A DNA stretch of 64,000 bases from Duganella sp. CF517 (GTDB lineage: Bacteria > Pseudomonadota > Gammaproteobacteria > Burkholderiales > Burkholderiaceae_D): contig NZ_FODC01000001.1 in the NCBI RefSeq assembly GCF_900110275.1, positions 620,001-684,000 of the forward strand, read 5' to 3'. The notes under the pieces were generated by a model that worked only from the letters and a program-made list of their open reading frames with translations, was not told the origin of the DNA and did no database searches. A program made the translations under genes and the position numbers. Within the stretch, counting starts at the first letter, position 1; each line of letters opens with the position of its first letter. This document shows positions 1 through 9,186 of this stretch, piece after piece.

Positions 1-1
1 G

Positions 2-457
2 CTGCCTTCCGTACTGATCGGCGCCGTTGCCAGCGCCCGTTCGATGACGCCGATGGCCACCATCTCGGCCGCCCGCCTGGCGCACCGTCACACCACCGGC
101 AAACTGGTACTTTTGGACCGCCCCCTGTTCAAGTACGGCGCGTTGGCCATGGGAGCCGGTGAGCTATTGGGCGATAAAATGAAAACGGCGCCTGACCGCA
201 CCGTTTTTTTGGGACTGCTGGCACGCGTGGCGAGCGCCGGGATCGCGGGCGCGGCCCTGGCGCCAGAGGGCAAGGAGAAAACCGGCGCGGCGGTCGCGGT
301 GGCAACCGCCGTGCCGCTCGCCTATCTGACGCTGTCGGGGCGCAAAAAGGCCATGGCCAGCATCGGCCAAACCCGCAGCGGCCTGATTGAAGACGCGCTG
401 ATCGTCGCCGCCGGCGTCGCCATCGTGGCGCTGGCGACGCGATCGAAAACCGAGTAG
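2..457 (+). CDS. DUF4126-like small membrane protein, 5' truncated
   Basis: The reading frame is open from base 2, so the start codon lies outside the window and the first ATG (44) is probably internal. The visible protein of about 151 residues is Ala/Gly-rich with hydrophobic stretches. It carries an early Ala-Arg-Ser-Met-Thr-Pro segment and a C-terminal Leu-Ile-Glu-Asp-Ala followed by a hydrophobic helix, which I recognise from DUF4126 membrane proteins. Function of the family is unknown. It converges with the PEP-CTERM gene to its right, with a 48-base gap. The family call is from pattern memory only. Confidence 0.65.
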   Translation: MPSVLIGAVASARSMTPMATISAARLAHRHTTGKLVLLDRPLFKYGALAMGAGELLGDKMKTAPDRTVFLGLLARVASAGIAGAALAPEGKEKTGAAVAVATAVPLAYLTLSGRKKAMASIGQTRSGLIEDALIVAAGVAIVALATRSKTE

Positions 458-505
458 CCCGCGCCCATCAAAGGCCCCGGCCAATTTCCGTTCGCGCGAA
501 TCGCT

Positions 506-1165
506 TCAAGCCTTGCGGCGGCGGCGGCCGATAACGCCCATCATGCCCAGCCCCGCCAGCAGCATCGCGTACGTCTCCGGTTCGGGAACGGCGGTGACGG
601 CGGTGGCGTTGATGTTATCGATCGAGAAGCCATTGAACTCGGACAGATCGCTGCCGCTGCTGCTGAAGCGGACCGACACCAGGTTGGTGAAGCTCGACGA
701 GAAGGCATACGAGGTGAAATTGAGGCCGCCGGTACTGCCGGTCGATTTATCGATCTGGAAGGCTTGGTGCACAGTACCGCCGCCGGCCAGCACGCCGGTA
801 ACGTCGATCTGATTGGGGATGAAGATCGAGCCCTCACCGAAGTTGAAGGCGCCGGCGCCGTCAAAGCTGGACAGGCCGAACAAGCCGCCGCCGGCCTTCG
901 TCATCGTCAGCGACGTCGACTCCGGGCCATATGGCGCCACGAAGTATTGGGTGCCGTTGTCAGGGCACTGTGCGCCGCAGTAGGAACCGGTGGGCGTGAC
1001 GGCGGCGCCGTCCCCGACCAGGCTGAAATCAAAGCCACCCGAGGAAAAATCCTGGTCGGTATAGGCCGGGACGTCTTCAAAATCCACCGTGACGGCATGG
1101 GCCTGGATCGACAGGATGGCGCCGCAGGCGACCAGGACGTTGGCGGTCAGCATTTTCAAATTCAT
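506..1165 (-). CDS. PEP-CTERM sorting domain protein
   Basis: A 219-residue exported protein. I chose the ATG at 1165 because GGAGAA sits just upstream and the following residues form a typical signal peptide ending Ala-His-Ala; a longer frame starts at 1198 but lacks a ribosome site. The C-terminus has Val-Pro-Glu-Pro-Glu, a hydrophobic helix and an Arg-rich tail (RRRRKA), which is the PEP-CTERM signal processed by exosortase in exopolysaccharide-producing Gram-negatives. The mature part is rich in Gly, Ser, Phe and Asn and contains a Cys pair (Cys-Gly-Ala-Gln-Cys), resembling the beta-rich cargo domains of this class. It is probably surface-anchored or secreted; ligand unknown. No exosortase gene is in the window. 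Confidence 0.9.
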   Translation of the reverse strand: MNLKMLTANVLVACGAILSIQAHAVTVDFEDVPAYTDQDFSSGGFDFSLVGDGAAVTPTGSYCGAQCPDNGTQYFVAPYGPESTSLTMTKAGGGLFGLSSFDGAGAFNFGEGSIFIPNQIDVTGVLAGGGTVHQAFQIDKSTGSTGGLNFTSYAFSSSFTNLVSVRFSSSGSDLSEFNGFSIDNINATAVTAVPEPETYAMLLAGLGMMGVIGRRRRKA

Positions 1166-1271
1166 GAGTTCTCCAAAAATATTATTGTCATTTTGCATCG
1201 TAAATCGGCTGCGATATTAGCATGCGATTTTGCAAAGACATTCATATTTTTTGCGCTGGCCGCCGCCGGCC

Positions 1272-2771
1272 TTACTGGAAAGCGACTTCGGTGAAGCTGC
1301 GCAGTTTGCGGCTGTGCAGCCGATCCACACCCAGATCGCGCAGCATTTCCACGGCGCGGATGCCGATCCGCAGGTGCTGGTCGACGCGGTCTCGATAGAA
1401 CTTGTTGGCCATGCCCGGCAGCTTGATTTCGCCGTGCATCGGCTTGTCGCTCACGCACAGCAACGTCCCGTACGGCACCCGGAAACGGAAGCCGTTGGCG
1501 GCGATGGTCGCGCTTTCCATGTCCAGCGCGATCGCCCTGCTCTGGCTGAAACGCCGCTCGGGCGTGCGCTGCGGCAGCAATTCCCAGTTGCGGTTGTCGG
1601 TGCTGGCCACGGTGCCGGTGCGCATGATGCGCTTGAGGTCGTGCCCGGTCAGCTGCGTCACCTCGGCCACCGCCGCTTCGATCGCCACCTGCACCTCGGC
1701 CAGCGGCGGGATCGGCACCCACAGCGGCAAATCCTCGTCGAGCACGTGATCCTCGCGCACATAGCCGTGCGCGAGTACGTAATCGCCCAGCTCCTGCGTG
1801 TTGCGCAGGCCGGCGCAGTGGCCCAGCATCAGCCACGCGTGCGGACGCAGCACGGCGATGTGGTCGGTGATGGTCTTGGCGTTGGCCGGGCCGACGCCGA
1901 TATTGACCATCGAGATGCCGGCGCCGTCGGCGCGGATCAGGTGATAACCGGGCATCTGCGGCAGGCGCGGCAGCGCGGCGCCGAGCGCGTCGACCGCCTG
2001 CACCGCCTCGCCGACGCGGCGCGTGACGATATTGCCCGGCTCGACGAAGGCGATGTAGTCGTGCTCCGGCCCGGCCGCCGCCATCAACTCATGGCCGAGC
2101 TTGACGAATTCGTCGATATAGAACTGGTAATTGGTGAACAGCACGAACTTCTGAAAGTGCTCGCACGAGGTGCCGGTGTAGTGGCGCAGCCGCTGCAGCG
2201 AGTAGTCGACGCGCGGCGCCGTGAACAGCGACAGCGGATGCGCCTCGCCCGGCGGCGGCTCGTGGGTGCCATTGGCGATGCCGTCGTCCATCGCGGCAAG
2301 ATTGGGCAAGTCGAAGACATCGCGCATCAACAGGCGCCGTTCGGCCGTCATGCTGCCTTCAATGTGCTCGTGCTCGGCGAACGAAAAATGGATCGGAATC
2401 GGCTGCGCGCTGGTGCCCACCTCCAGCCGCACCTGCTGGTGGTGGCCGTGGTTCTTCAGCAGCAGCCGGAACTGTTCCTGGTAGTAGCGGGCGAACAGGT
2501 CGGGCCGCGTCAAGGTCGTTTCGTAGGTTCCGGGGCCGGCGACAAAGCCGAACGCCAGCCGCGAATCGGCGCGCGCCACGGTGTCCGTATGGACGCGGAC
2601 GAAGGGATAGCAAGCGCGGACGTGCTCGCCAAGGTCCTCGCCGGCGACGAAGCGTTTCATGGCATCGCGCAGGTGGGCGATGTTGGCGTCATAGATGGCC
2701 AGAACCTGTTCGTAAGCGGCAATCGGATCGTCAAATTGCATCGGGGCGATATGAGGACGGTTCGGTAACAT
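1272..2771 (-). CDS. amn: AMP nucleosidase
   Basis: A 499-residue protein close to the usual size of Amn (about 484 in E. coli). Amn hydrolyses AMP to adenine and ribose 5-phosphate in the cytoplasm. The N-terminal regulatory part and the C-terminal nucleoside-phosphorylase-like part are both present; the latter holds the Asp-Met-Glu-Ser-Ala-Thr segment of the nucleotide-binding site near residue 410. The start at 2771 is backed by AAGGAG nine bases upstream. It is divergent from the large NRPS-like gene across a 141-base gap and is probably monocistronic. Confidence 0.95.
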   Translation of the reverse strand: MLPNRPHIAPMQFDDPIAAYEQVLAIYDANIAHLRDAMKRFVAGEDLGEHVRACYPFVRVHTDTVARADSRLAFGFVAGPGTYETTLTRPDLFARYYQEQFRLLLKNHGHHQQVRLEVGTSAQPIPIHFSFAEHEHIEGSMTAERRLLMRDVFDLPNLAAMDDGIANGTHEPPPGEAHPLSLFTAPRVDYSLQRLRHYTGTSCEHFQKFVLFTNYQFYIDEFVKLGHELMAAAGPEHDYIAFVEPGNIVTRRVGEAVQAVDALGAALPRLPQMPGYHLIRADGAGISMVNIGVGPANAKTITDHIAVLRPHAWLMLGHCAGLRNTQELGDYVLAHGYVREDHVLDEDLPLWVPIPPLAEVQVAIEAAVAEVTQLTGHDLKRIMRTGTVASTDNRNWELLPQRTPERRFSQSRAIALDMESATIAANGFRFRVPYGTLLCVSDKPMHGEIKLPGMANKFYRDRVDQHLRIGIRAVEMLRDLGVDRLHSRKLRSFTEVAFQ

Positions 2772-2912
2772 GCGACTCCTTTTTGAAACGGCGTATGAAT
2801 CAGGGGTTCTTATTTCCTATTGTAAAGGCTGTAAGCAGAACTTGCATTCTTCCCATCGAGGAAGATCCAGGCGTACCGTACAATGACACCACGCCCCTAA
2901 TAAAGTTTGAGC

Positions 2913-5900
2913 ATGAACGAGCCAGTAACGCCGCACCTTACGCTTCCGCAACCGCACGCCGACATTCTTTATGGCCACCAGCAGGGCGAACTGCTGCGCG
3001 AGGAGATTCTGGCCGACCTGCTGGAGGCGACCGCCCGCCGCACGCCGGACCAGATCGCGCTGATCTCCGGCGAACGCCAACTGACCTACCGCGAACTCGA
3101 TGCGCAGGCCGATCTGGTAGCCGCGCGCTTGATCGAGGCGGGCGTGCGGCCGGGCCGGATCGTCGGATTGTGGCTGCCGCGCGGGATCGATCTGCTGGTG
3201 CTGCAGGCCGGCATCGCCAAGGCCGGGGCGGCGTGGCTGCCGGTCGACGAGGACACGCCGGTCGACCGTCTGCAAGTGTGCCTGGACGACGCCGACGGCG
3301 CCGGCGTGCTGACCTGCGCCGCCTTCGCGCCGCGCCTGGCCGGCATCGGCCGCCCGGTGTGGACGGCGGAGGCGCTGCTGGACGCCGCCAACCCGCCCGT
3401 GGCGCGGCGCGGCGAGGTCTCGCCCGACCAGCCGGCGTACGTGATCTACACCTCCGGCTCCACCGGCAAACCCAAAGGCATTTTGATCACCCAGCGCAGC
3501 ATCTGCCACTTCCTGCGCAGCGAAAACGCGGTGCTGGGCGTGACGGCGGCCGACAAGGTGTATCAAGGCTTCTCGGTGGCTTTCGACATGTCGTTCGAGG
3601 AGATCTGGATCGCCTATCTGGCCGGCGCCACCCTGTGGCTCGGCCCCAAGGAGATCAGCGGCGATCCCGAAACGCTGCCGCGCATGCTCGACCAGCAGCA
3701 GGTGACGGTACTGCACGCGGTCCCCACGCTGCTCGCGCTGTTCAACCAGGACGTGCCGAGCCTGCGGTTGATCAATCTCGGTGGCGAGATGTGCCCGGAA
3801 TCGCTGGTCGAACGCTGGTCGCGCGAGGGCCGCCAGATGTTCAACACCTACGGCCCGACCGAGGCGACGGTGTCGGCCAGCCTGGCGCGCCTGCGCCCCG
3901 GCCACCCGGTCACCATCGGCACGCCGCTGCCCAACTACGGCCTGCTGGTGCTCGACACAAATGCCGACGCCAATCCCGACGCCGCACCGGGGGCGCCTTT
4001 GCGCCTGCTGCCGCGCGGCGAGATCGGCGAATTGTGCATCACGGGCCCCGGCCTGGCCGCCGGCTACCTTGGCCGCCCCGACCTGACGGTGGAAAAATTC
4101 CTGCCCAATCCCTGGTCCAGCGGCCGGCATGACGAGCGCCTGTACCGCACCGGCGACCTGGCGCGCATCGGCACCGACGGCGAGGTGGTGTGCCTGGGCC
4201 GCGCCGACGATCAAGTCAAGATACGCGGCTTCCGCGTGGAGCTGGGCGAGATCGAGGCGCTGCTGGCGCAGGCCGACGGGGTCGGCACCGTGGCGGTCCT
4301 GCTGCGCAAGGACGACGGCATCGACCAGCTGGTCGCCTACCTGGTCGCCGAAGCCGGCGTGACGCTTGACCCGCGCGCGCTGCGCGCCGGCCTGGCCGAC
4401 AAGCTGCCGCCCTATATGGTCCCGGGCCGCTACGAAATCCTGGACGCCATGCCGCGCCTGACCTCCGGCAAAATCGACCGCAAGACCTTGAAGGCCACGC
4501 CGCTCAGCACCGCGCCCGGCGGCGGCGCCGAGGATTCGGACCTGCCCGAAACGCCGGCCGAGGAAGCGCTGTTCGCCGCCCTGGGCAAACTGTTCCCCGG
4601 CCAGCCGATACTACGCCACGCCGACTTCTTCTCCGATCTTGGCGGCCACTCGTTTTTTGCCGCGCGTCTGGCGTCGGCCCTGCGCGCCGATCCGCGTTAC
4701 GCCCACGTGACCGTGCGCGACATCTACCAGCAGCGCGAGGTCGGCAAGATCGCGCAGGTGCTCGGCGAGGCGCACAGCGCCGGCAAGGAGGAAGCCGAAT
4801 GGACGCCGCCGTCCGCAGTGAAGCGCTGGACCTGCGGCCTGGCCCAGGCGGCCGTGATGCCGGCGCTGGTGGCGCTGCGCATGGCGCAGTGGCTGGCGCC
4901 CTTCTTCACCTACCACTTCTTCACCGGCGACCCGGGCGACTCCGTCAAGCGCGCCATCGCCGCCTCGGTCGGCGTGTTCCTGCTGGCGACGGTGATGGAA
5001 TTCGCCATCGCCATCGGCGGCAAATGGCTGATCGCGGGCCGCATCAAGGCCGGCGACTATCCGCTGTGGGGCCTGACCTACTACCGCTGGTGGCTGGCCG
5101 ACCGCCTGGTCGAAGCCGCGCCCGCGTATCTGTTAAGCGGATCCTCGCTCAACGCCTGGTGGCTGCGCGCGCTGGGCGCGAAGATCGGCCGCGATGTGAC
5201 GATCGGCTCGATGAGCGTGCGCGCGCCCGATCTGCTGACCATCGCCGACAACGCCAGCATCGGCAACGCCGTCAATTTCGAGAACGCCCGCGTCGAACGG
5301 GGCGTGCTGCGCCTGGGCCAAATCACGCTGGAGCGCGACGCCTGCGTCAGCTCCTTCGCCATCCTCGAGGGGAACACCCATGTCGAAGCGCAGGGCCACT
5401 TGGACGGACAATCGGCGCTGGGCGACGGCGCCCGCGTGCCGGCGGGCCGCATCTGGGCCGGTTCGCCGGCGCGCGACGCCGGCGCCTTCGATCCCTTCCG
5501 CCTGCCGCCACGCCCGCCGCTCACGCGCGCGCGCAGCCTGGGCGAAGGCGTGTTCTTCGTCGCCGGCATCCTGCTGATCGTCACCCTGTTCTTCATGCCG
5601 GTGTTCCCCAGCTTCGTGCTGATCGACTGGTTCGACGAAGCCGGCGTGATGCCGGCGATCCAGGGCGAGGGCATGGGCATCCGCCTGCTGCGCTACTTCC
5701 TGCTGGCCTTCCCCGCCAGCGCGGTGCTGATCCTGCTCACCGCGCTGCTGTCGGCGGGCATCCGCTGGACCGTGTTGCCCAAGCTGAAACCGGGCCGCTT
5801 CGCGGTGCACAGCAACACCTACTGCGCCAAATGGCTGGTCAGCCAAATCCAGGAATCGAGCCTGCAAGTGCTGCACGGTATTTACGCCACCGTGTTCGCG

Positions 5901-6959
5901 CCGTACTGGTATCGCCTGCTGGGCGCCAAGGTCGGCAAGGACGCCGAGATCTCCACCGCGCTGGGCGTGGTGCCGGACATGCTGACCCTGGGCGACGAGA
6001 CCTTCATCGCCGATGCCGTCATGCTGGGCGACGAGGAAATCGACGGCGGCTGGATGACGATGCAGCCGACGGTGATCTCCAACCGCAGCTTCGTCGGCAA
6101 CGGCGCCTACATCCCGGACGGCACGGTGCTGCCCGAGCAAGTGCTGATCGGCGTCCATTCGCGCGCGCCGGACAACGCGCGCATGCACAGCGGCGACACC
6201 TGGCTCGGCTCCCCTCCGATCAACCTGCCCGCGCGCGAGCAGACCAGCGGCTATCCGGAATCGTTGACGTTCCATCCCTCGCCCATGCGCCGGCTCGGGC
6301 GCGGCCTGATCGAGGCGTTCCGCATCGTCGCGCCGCACGCGCTGGTGATCGCGGTCGGCTACACGCTGGTGCTGGAGGTGATGCCGGCCGCCGGCGCCGG
6401 CCGCTGGGCCGAGGTAGTTTGGGACCTGACCCTGGCGGGGCTGGTCTACGGCGTCGGCAATTACGTTTTCGTGGCGCTGCTCAAGTGGATACTGATCGGC
6501 CGCTACCGCAAGCATTCGGCGCCGATGTGGACGCCGTTCGTCTGGCTGTCCGAGGGCGTCACCAACCTCTACGAAGGCATCGCCGTGCCCAACTTCATGC
6601 GCTATCTGCGCGGTACGCCATGGCTGCCGCTGGCCTTCAACCTGATGGGCGCCAAAATCGGTAAAGGCGTTTATCTGGACACCACCGACATCACCGAGTT
6701 CGATTGCGTGCGCATCGGCGACTACAGCGAGCTCAACGCCCTCACCTGCCCGCAGACCCATTTATTCGAGGACCGGGTGATGAAAATCGACACCGTAACG
6801 ATCGGCGCACGCGTCTATCTGGGACCACGCAGCGCGGTGCTGTACAGCGCCGTGGTCGGCGACAACGCCCGCCTCGGCGCCTTGACCTTGGTCATGAAAG
6901 GCGAACATATTCCGGCCAGCGGCAAGTGGTCCGGCTGCCCGGCGGCGCCGGCCCCTTAG
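2913..6959 (+). CDS. Pls/PosA-family non-ribosomal peptide synthetase (A-T-membrane-beta-helix)
   Basis: A single-module NRPS of 1348 residues. Residues about 30-510 are an adenylation domain with the A3 motif YTSGSTGKPKG, A5 NTYGPTEAT, A7 YRTGDL, A8 region and the A10 Lys in SGKIDRK. A carrier domain follows with its phosphopantetheine Ser in GGHS near 580. Then three blocks alternate membrane helices (about 640-720, 880-955, 1135-1195) with left-handed beta-helix hexapeptide repeats, each opening with Gly-Ala-Lys-(Ile/Val)-Gly (near 755, 1005 and 1250). This is the layout of poly-lysine synthetase Pls and poly-ornithine synthetase PosA, which make isopeptide homopolymers at the membrane without a thioesterase. 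Start: ATG at 2913; an in-frame TTG at 2907 is an alternative. Substrate is discussed in the findings. Confidence 0.88.
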   Translation: MNEPVTPHLTLPQPHADILYGHQQGELLREEILADLLEATARRTPDQIALISGERQLTYRELDAQADLVAARLIEAGVRPGRIVGLWLPRGIDLLVLQAGIAKAGAAWLPVDEDTPVDRLQVCLDDADGAGVLTCAAFAPRLAGIGRPVWTAEALLDAANPPVARRGEVSPDQPAYVIYTSGSTGKPKGILITQRSICHFLRSENAVLGVTAADKVYQGFSVAFDMSFEEIWIAYLAGATLWLGPKEISGDPETLPRMLDQQQVTVLHAVPTLLALFNQDVPSLRLINLGGEMCPESLVERWSREGRQMFNTYGPTEATVSASLARLRPGHPVTIGTPLPNYGLLVLDTNADANPDAAPGAPLRLLPRGEIGELCITGPGLAAGYLGRPDLTVEKFLPNPWSSGRHDERLYRTGDLARIGTDGEVVCLGRADDQVKIRGFRVELGEIEALLAQADGVGTVAVLLRKDDGIDQLVAYLVAEAGVTLDPRALRAGLADKLPPYMVPGRYEILDAMPRLTSGKIDRKTLKATPLSTAPGGGAEDSDLPETPAEEALFAALGKLFPGQPILRHADFFSDLGGHSFFAARLASALRADPRYAHVTVRDIYQQREVGKIAQVLGEAHSAGKEEAEWTPPSAVKRWTCGLAQAAVMPALVALRMAQWLAPFFTYHFFTGDPGDSVKRAIAASVGVFLLATVMEFAIAIGGKWLIAGRIKAGDYPLWGLTYYRWWLADRLVEAAPAYLLSGSSLNAWWLRALGAKIGRDVTIGSMSVRAPDLLTIADNASIGNAVNFENARVERGVLRLGQITLERDACVSSFAILEGNTHVEAQGHLDGQSALGDGARVPAGRIWAGSPARDAGAFDPFRLPPRPPLTRARSLGEGVFFVAGILLIVTLFFMPVFPSFVLIDWFDEAGVMPAIQGEGMGIRLLRYFLLAFPASAVLILLTALLSAGIRWTVLPKLKPGRFAVHSNTYCAKWLVSQIQESSLQVLHGIYATVFAPYWYRLLGAKVGKDAEISTALGVVPDMLTLGDETFIADAVMLGDEEIDGGWMTMQPTVISNRSFVGNGAYIPDGTVLPEQVLIGVHSRAPDNARMHSGDTWLGSPPINLPAREQTSGYPESLTFHPSPMRRLGRGLIEAFRIVAPHALVIAVGYTLVLEVMPAAGAGRWAEVVWDLTLAGLVYGVGNYVFVALLKWILIGRYRKHSAPMWTPFVWLSEGVTNLYEGIAVPNFMRYLRGTPWLPLAFNLMGAKIGKGVYLDTTDITEFDCVRIGDYSELNALTCPQTHLFEDRVMKIDTVTIGARVYLGPRSAVLYSAVVGDNARLGALTLVMKGEHIPASGKWSGCPAAPAP

Positions 6960-7160
6960 TAGCAAGATAATAGTAACCACAGCGCGATGGGCGCTGCGCC
7001 GGGGCCGCGCGCCCTGAAGTACGCCGCCCCGCCGGTAAATGTGTTAAATAGCAACGTCGCGATTTCACGACAGCAATAAATTTCATGATTTCAATTAACA
7101 AGTCGGCATGCAATAATGGTATTGTGCTTTTCCTACTTGTTTGAAATTACGGAGTTTTTC

Positions 7161-7826
7161 ATGTCACCAAAACGCTTTTTTGCAGTTCCAATGCTCATCA
7201 TCGGCTTGTTGGCAGGCTCCGCGCATGCGGCCGTGGTGTTCGACAGCTTCGGCCCCTATGATTTCCTGAAGTACAACGTCGACAACGGCACCGACGAAGC
7301 CGGCGTGCATTACGAGCAAAGCCACGCCGTCCGCTTCACCTTGACCGCCGAGACGCAAATCACGTCGATCAAGACCGCCATCGATAACGAAAGCGGTTTG
7401 GGCAAGCTGACCTTGGGCATCATGGCATCGGTCAAGCAGGATGCCACCGGCCTCCCCATGCCCGGCGACTTCGAACAGCTGCCATCGGGCAAGCTGATCT
7501 ACTCGAGCGACCTGACCGGCGTGCTGTCCAACGCCACCCTGTCCAACCTGAACTGGACGCTGGGCGCCGGCACGTATTGGCTGACCGGCACCTCCGCTTT
7601 CGGCACGTCGGCAACCTGGACGACCGGCAACACCGCCAACTACGCGCTGTCGACCGCCGCTGGCGTCTGGAGCGGCGGCCTCGAAAACGCTTTGAGCCCC
7701 GCCGCCCTGATCGAAGGCACGCAATTGGCCGTGAGCGCCGTCCCCGAGCCTGAAACCTACGCCATGATGCTGGCCGGCGTGGCACTGGTGGCGGGAATGG
7801 CCCGCCGCCGCCAACGCGCCGTCTGA
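7161..7826 (+). CDS. PEP-CTERM sorting domain protein
   Basis: A 221-residue exported protein. The ATG at 7161 follows GGAG at 7151 and opens a clear signal peptide ending Ala-His-Ala; an upstream in-frame ATG (7116) has no ribosome site. The early mature part carries the Phe-Asp-Ser-Phe-Gly-Pro motif typical of a common subgroup of these proteins. The C-terminus has Val-Pro-Glu-Pro-Glu-Thr-Tyr-Ala, a hydrophobic helix and an Arg-rich tail. Expected role: exosortase-processed surface or secreted protein. Its stop is only two bases from the start of the polysaccharide deacetylase gene, so the two are likely co-transcribed and perhaps translationally coupled. Confidence 0.9.
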   Translation: MSPKRFFAVPMLIIGLLAGSAHAAVVFDSFGPYDFLKYNVDNGTDEAGVHYEQSHAVRFTLTAETQITSIKTAIDNESGLGKLTLGIMASVKQDATGLPMPGDFEQLPSGKLIYSSDLTGVLSNATLSNLNWTLGAGTYWLTGTSAFGTSATWTTGNTANYALSTAAGVWSGGLENALSPAALIEGTQLAVSAVPEPETYAMMLAGVALVAGMARRRQRAV

Positions 7827-7828
7827 AC

Positions 7829-8572
7829 ATGGCTTGCGCGGGAAGAGTCGTCAAGCTCATCGCACTGGGCGTGCTGGCCGCGCTGGCCGGCCCGGCCCTG
7901 GCCGCCGACTGCGGCGCCGACAAGCTCGGCACCAGCCGCACCATCAAGCTGCCACGCGACGGCGCGCTGTACGGCACGCAACAGCATGCCGCGCTGCCGC
8001 TGGAAAAAGGCGAGGTCGTGCTGACGTTCGACGACGGCCCGGAACCGTCGGGCACGCCCGCCGTGCTGGCGGCGCTGGCCGATCAATGCGTCAAAGCGAC
8101 GTTCTTCATGATCGGCGAGAAACTGGCCGCTTCGCCGGAGCTGGCGCGGCGCGGCGTCGCCGAAGGGCACTCGGCCGGCCTGCACAGCAACACCCATCCG
8201 CACCTGTCCGAGCTGGGCGCGCAGCAGCAACTCGACGACCTGCGCAAGAACCAGGCCGCCTATCAGGCCGCGCTGGGCGTGGCCGCGCCGGCTTACCGCT
8301 TCCCGTATCTGGAAGAAACACCGACGATGCTGGCGGCGCTGAAGGCCGCCAGGGTCGGCGTCATGTCGATCGACCTGGGCATCAACGACTGGTTGCCGAA
8401 CGACACGACCGAAGTGCTGATGGTGCGCCTGGCGGAAAACCTGACCAAAACCGGACGCGGCATCGTTCTCATGCACGACGCCAACGGTCCGACGGTCAAG
8501 GCCCTGCCTTCGCTGCTGCGGCTATTGAAGGACAAGGGCTACAAGGTGGTCCACCTCGAGTGGGAAAAATAG
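7829..8572 (+). CDS. polysaccharide deacetylase (NodB homology, CE4)
   Basis: A 247-residue exported protein with an N-terminal signal peptide ending Ala-Leu-Ala-Ala. All the CE4 motifs are present: TFDDGP (metal-binding Asp pair), HSNTH (His-x-x-x-His metal site), RFPY, an Asp/Trp segment (GINDW) and LMHD. The family removes N- or O-acetyl groups from glycans such as peptidoglycan, chitin or exopolysaccharide in the periplasm or outside the cell. No good ribosome site precedes the ATG and the upstream stop is two bases away, so re-initiation from the PEP-CTERM gene is likely. Pairing with a PEP-CTERM protein fits a role in exopolysaccharide modification; that is inference. Confidence 0.92.
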   Translation: MACAGRVVKLIALGVLAALAGPALAADCGADKLGTSRTIKLPRDGALYGTQQHAALPLEKGEVVLTFDDGPEPSGTPAVLAALADQCVKATFFMIGEKLAASPELARRGVAEGHSAGLHSNTHPHLSELGAQQQLDDLRKNQAAYQAALGVAAPAYRFPYLEETPTMLAALKAARVGVMSIDLGINDWLPNDTTEVLMVRLAENLTKTGRGIVLMHDANGPTVKALPSLLRLLKDKGYKVVHLEWEK

Positions 8573-8610
8573 GCCGAACGGCCCGATCCACCTAGGCCCC
8601 GGCAGGCGCG

Positions 8611-9156
8611 TTACGCTTGCGCCGGCGCATCCAGGAAGAAGATGGCGTGGGCCTTGGCCGGCGCCTTTTCGGTCGGCTTGTCGATCTGCACCTGGGCGCA
8701 ATCCTCGACCACCAGGCTGCGCCAGTTGCCGACGCCGGCGTTGGCGAACGCCGTGTGCGCTTTCGAGCCGAGGCTGATGTCCAGCGCCAGCCGCGCGTTG
8801 CGCTCGCCCGTCTTGGCATAGTTGACGCCGCGCAGCTCGAAGCCGTAGGCCGTCAGCCACGGCTCCCACAGGCCGCTCTCGACACCTTCGACGATGCGGT
8901 CGAGCATCGTCCACAGCGGCAAGCCCTTTTTGACCACCCCGCGCAGCACCGCCAGCGACGGCGCCTTGCGGGCGTCGGTGCTGCGCTTGCCGGCGCCGCT
9001 CTCGCCGATCGCCTTCAATTCCTTCGAGAACGCCGCATCGCGCTCGGTGTAGTCGCGCATGCGCGAATACAACTCGGCGTTGAGGAAGGGATTGGGCGCG
9101 CGGCCGACCGGCGCCTCGGCGGGATTTTTGGCTGGCGGCTGTTTTTTGTTCGTCAT
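8611..9156 (-). CDS. hypothetical protein, cytoplasmic
   Basis: A 181-residue protein that I do not recognise. It has a Pro/Lys/Ala-rich start, no signal peptide and no membrane helix. The middle holds a charged Asn-Tyr-(residues)-Arg-Met-Arg-Asp-Tyr-type segment and the C-terminal half looks like a compact alpha/beta domain with an Asn-Trp-Arg-Ser segment. Codon use matches its neighbours. It is convergent with the deacetylase gene and lies 30 bases downstream of the beta-lactamase stop on the opposite side; no functional inference from context is justified. Confidence 0.75.
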   Translation of the reverse strand: MTNKKQPPAKNPAEAPVGRAPNPFLNAELYSRMRDYTERDAAFSKELKAIGESGAGKRSTDARKAPSLAVLRGVVKKGLPLWTMLDRIVEGVESGLWEPWLTAYGFELRGVNYAKTGERNARLALDISLGSKAHTAFANAGVGNWRSLVVEDCAQVQIDKPTEKAPAKAHAIFFLDAPAQA

Positions 9157-9186
9157 GGGTGGCCCACTAGTGTTAAGGGCCGTAGT

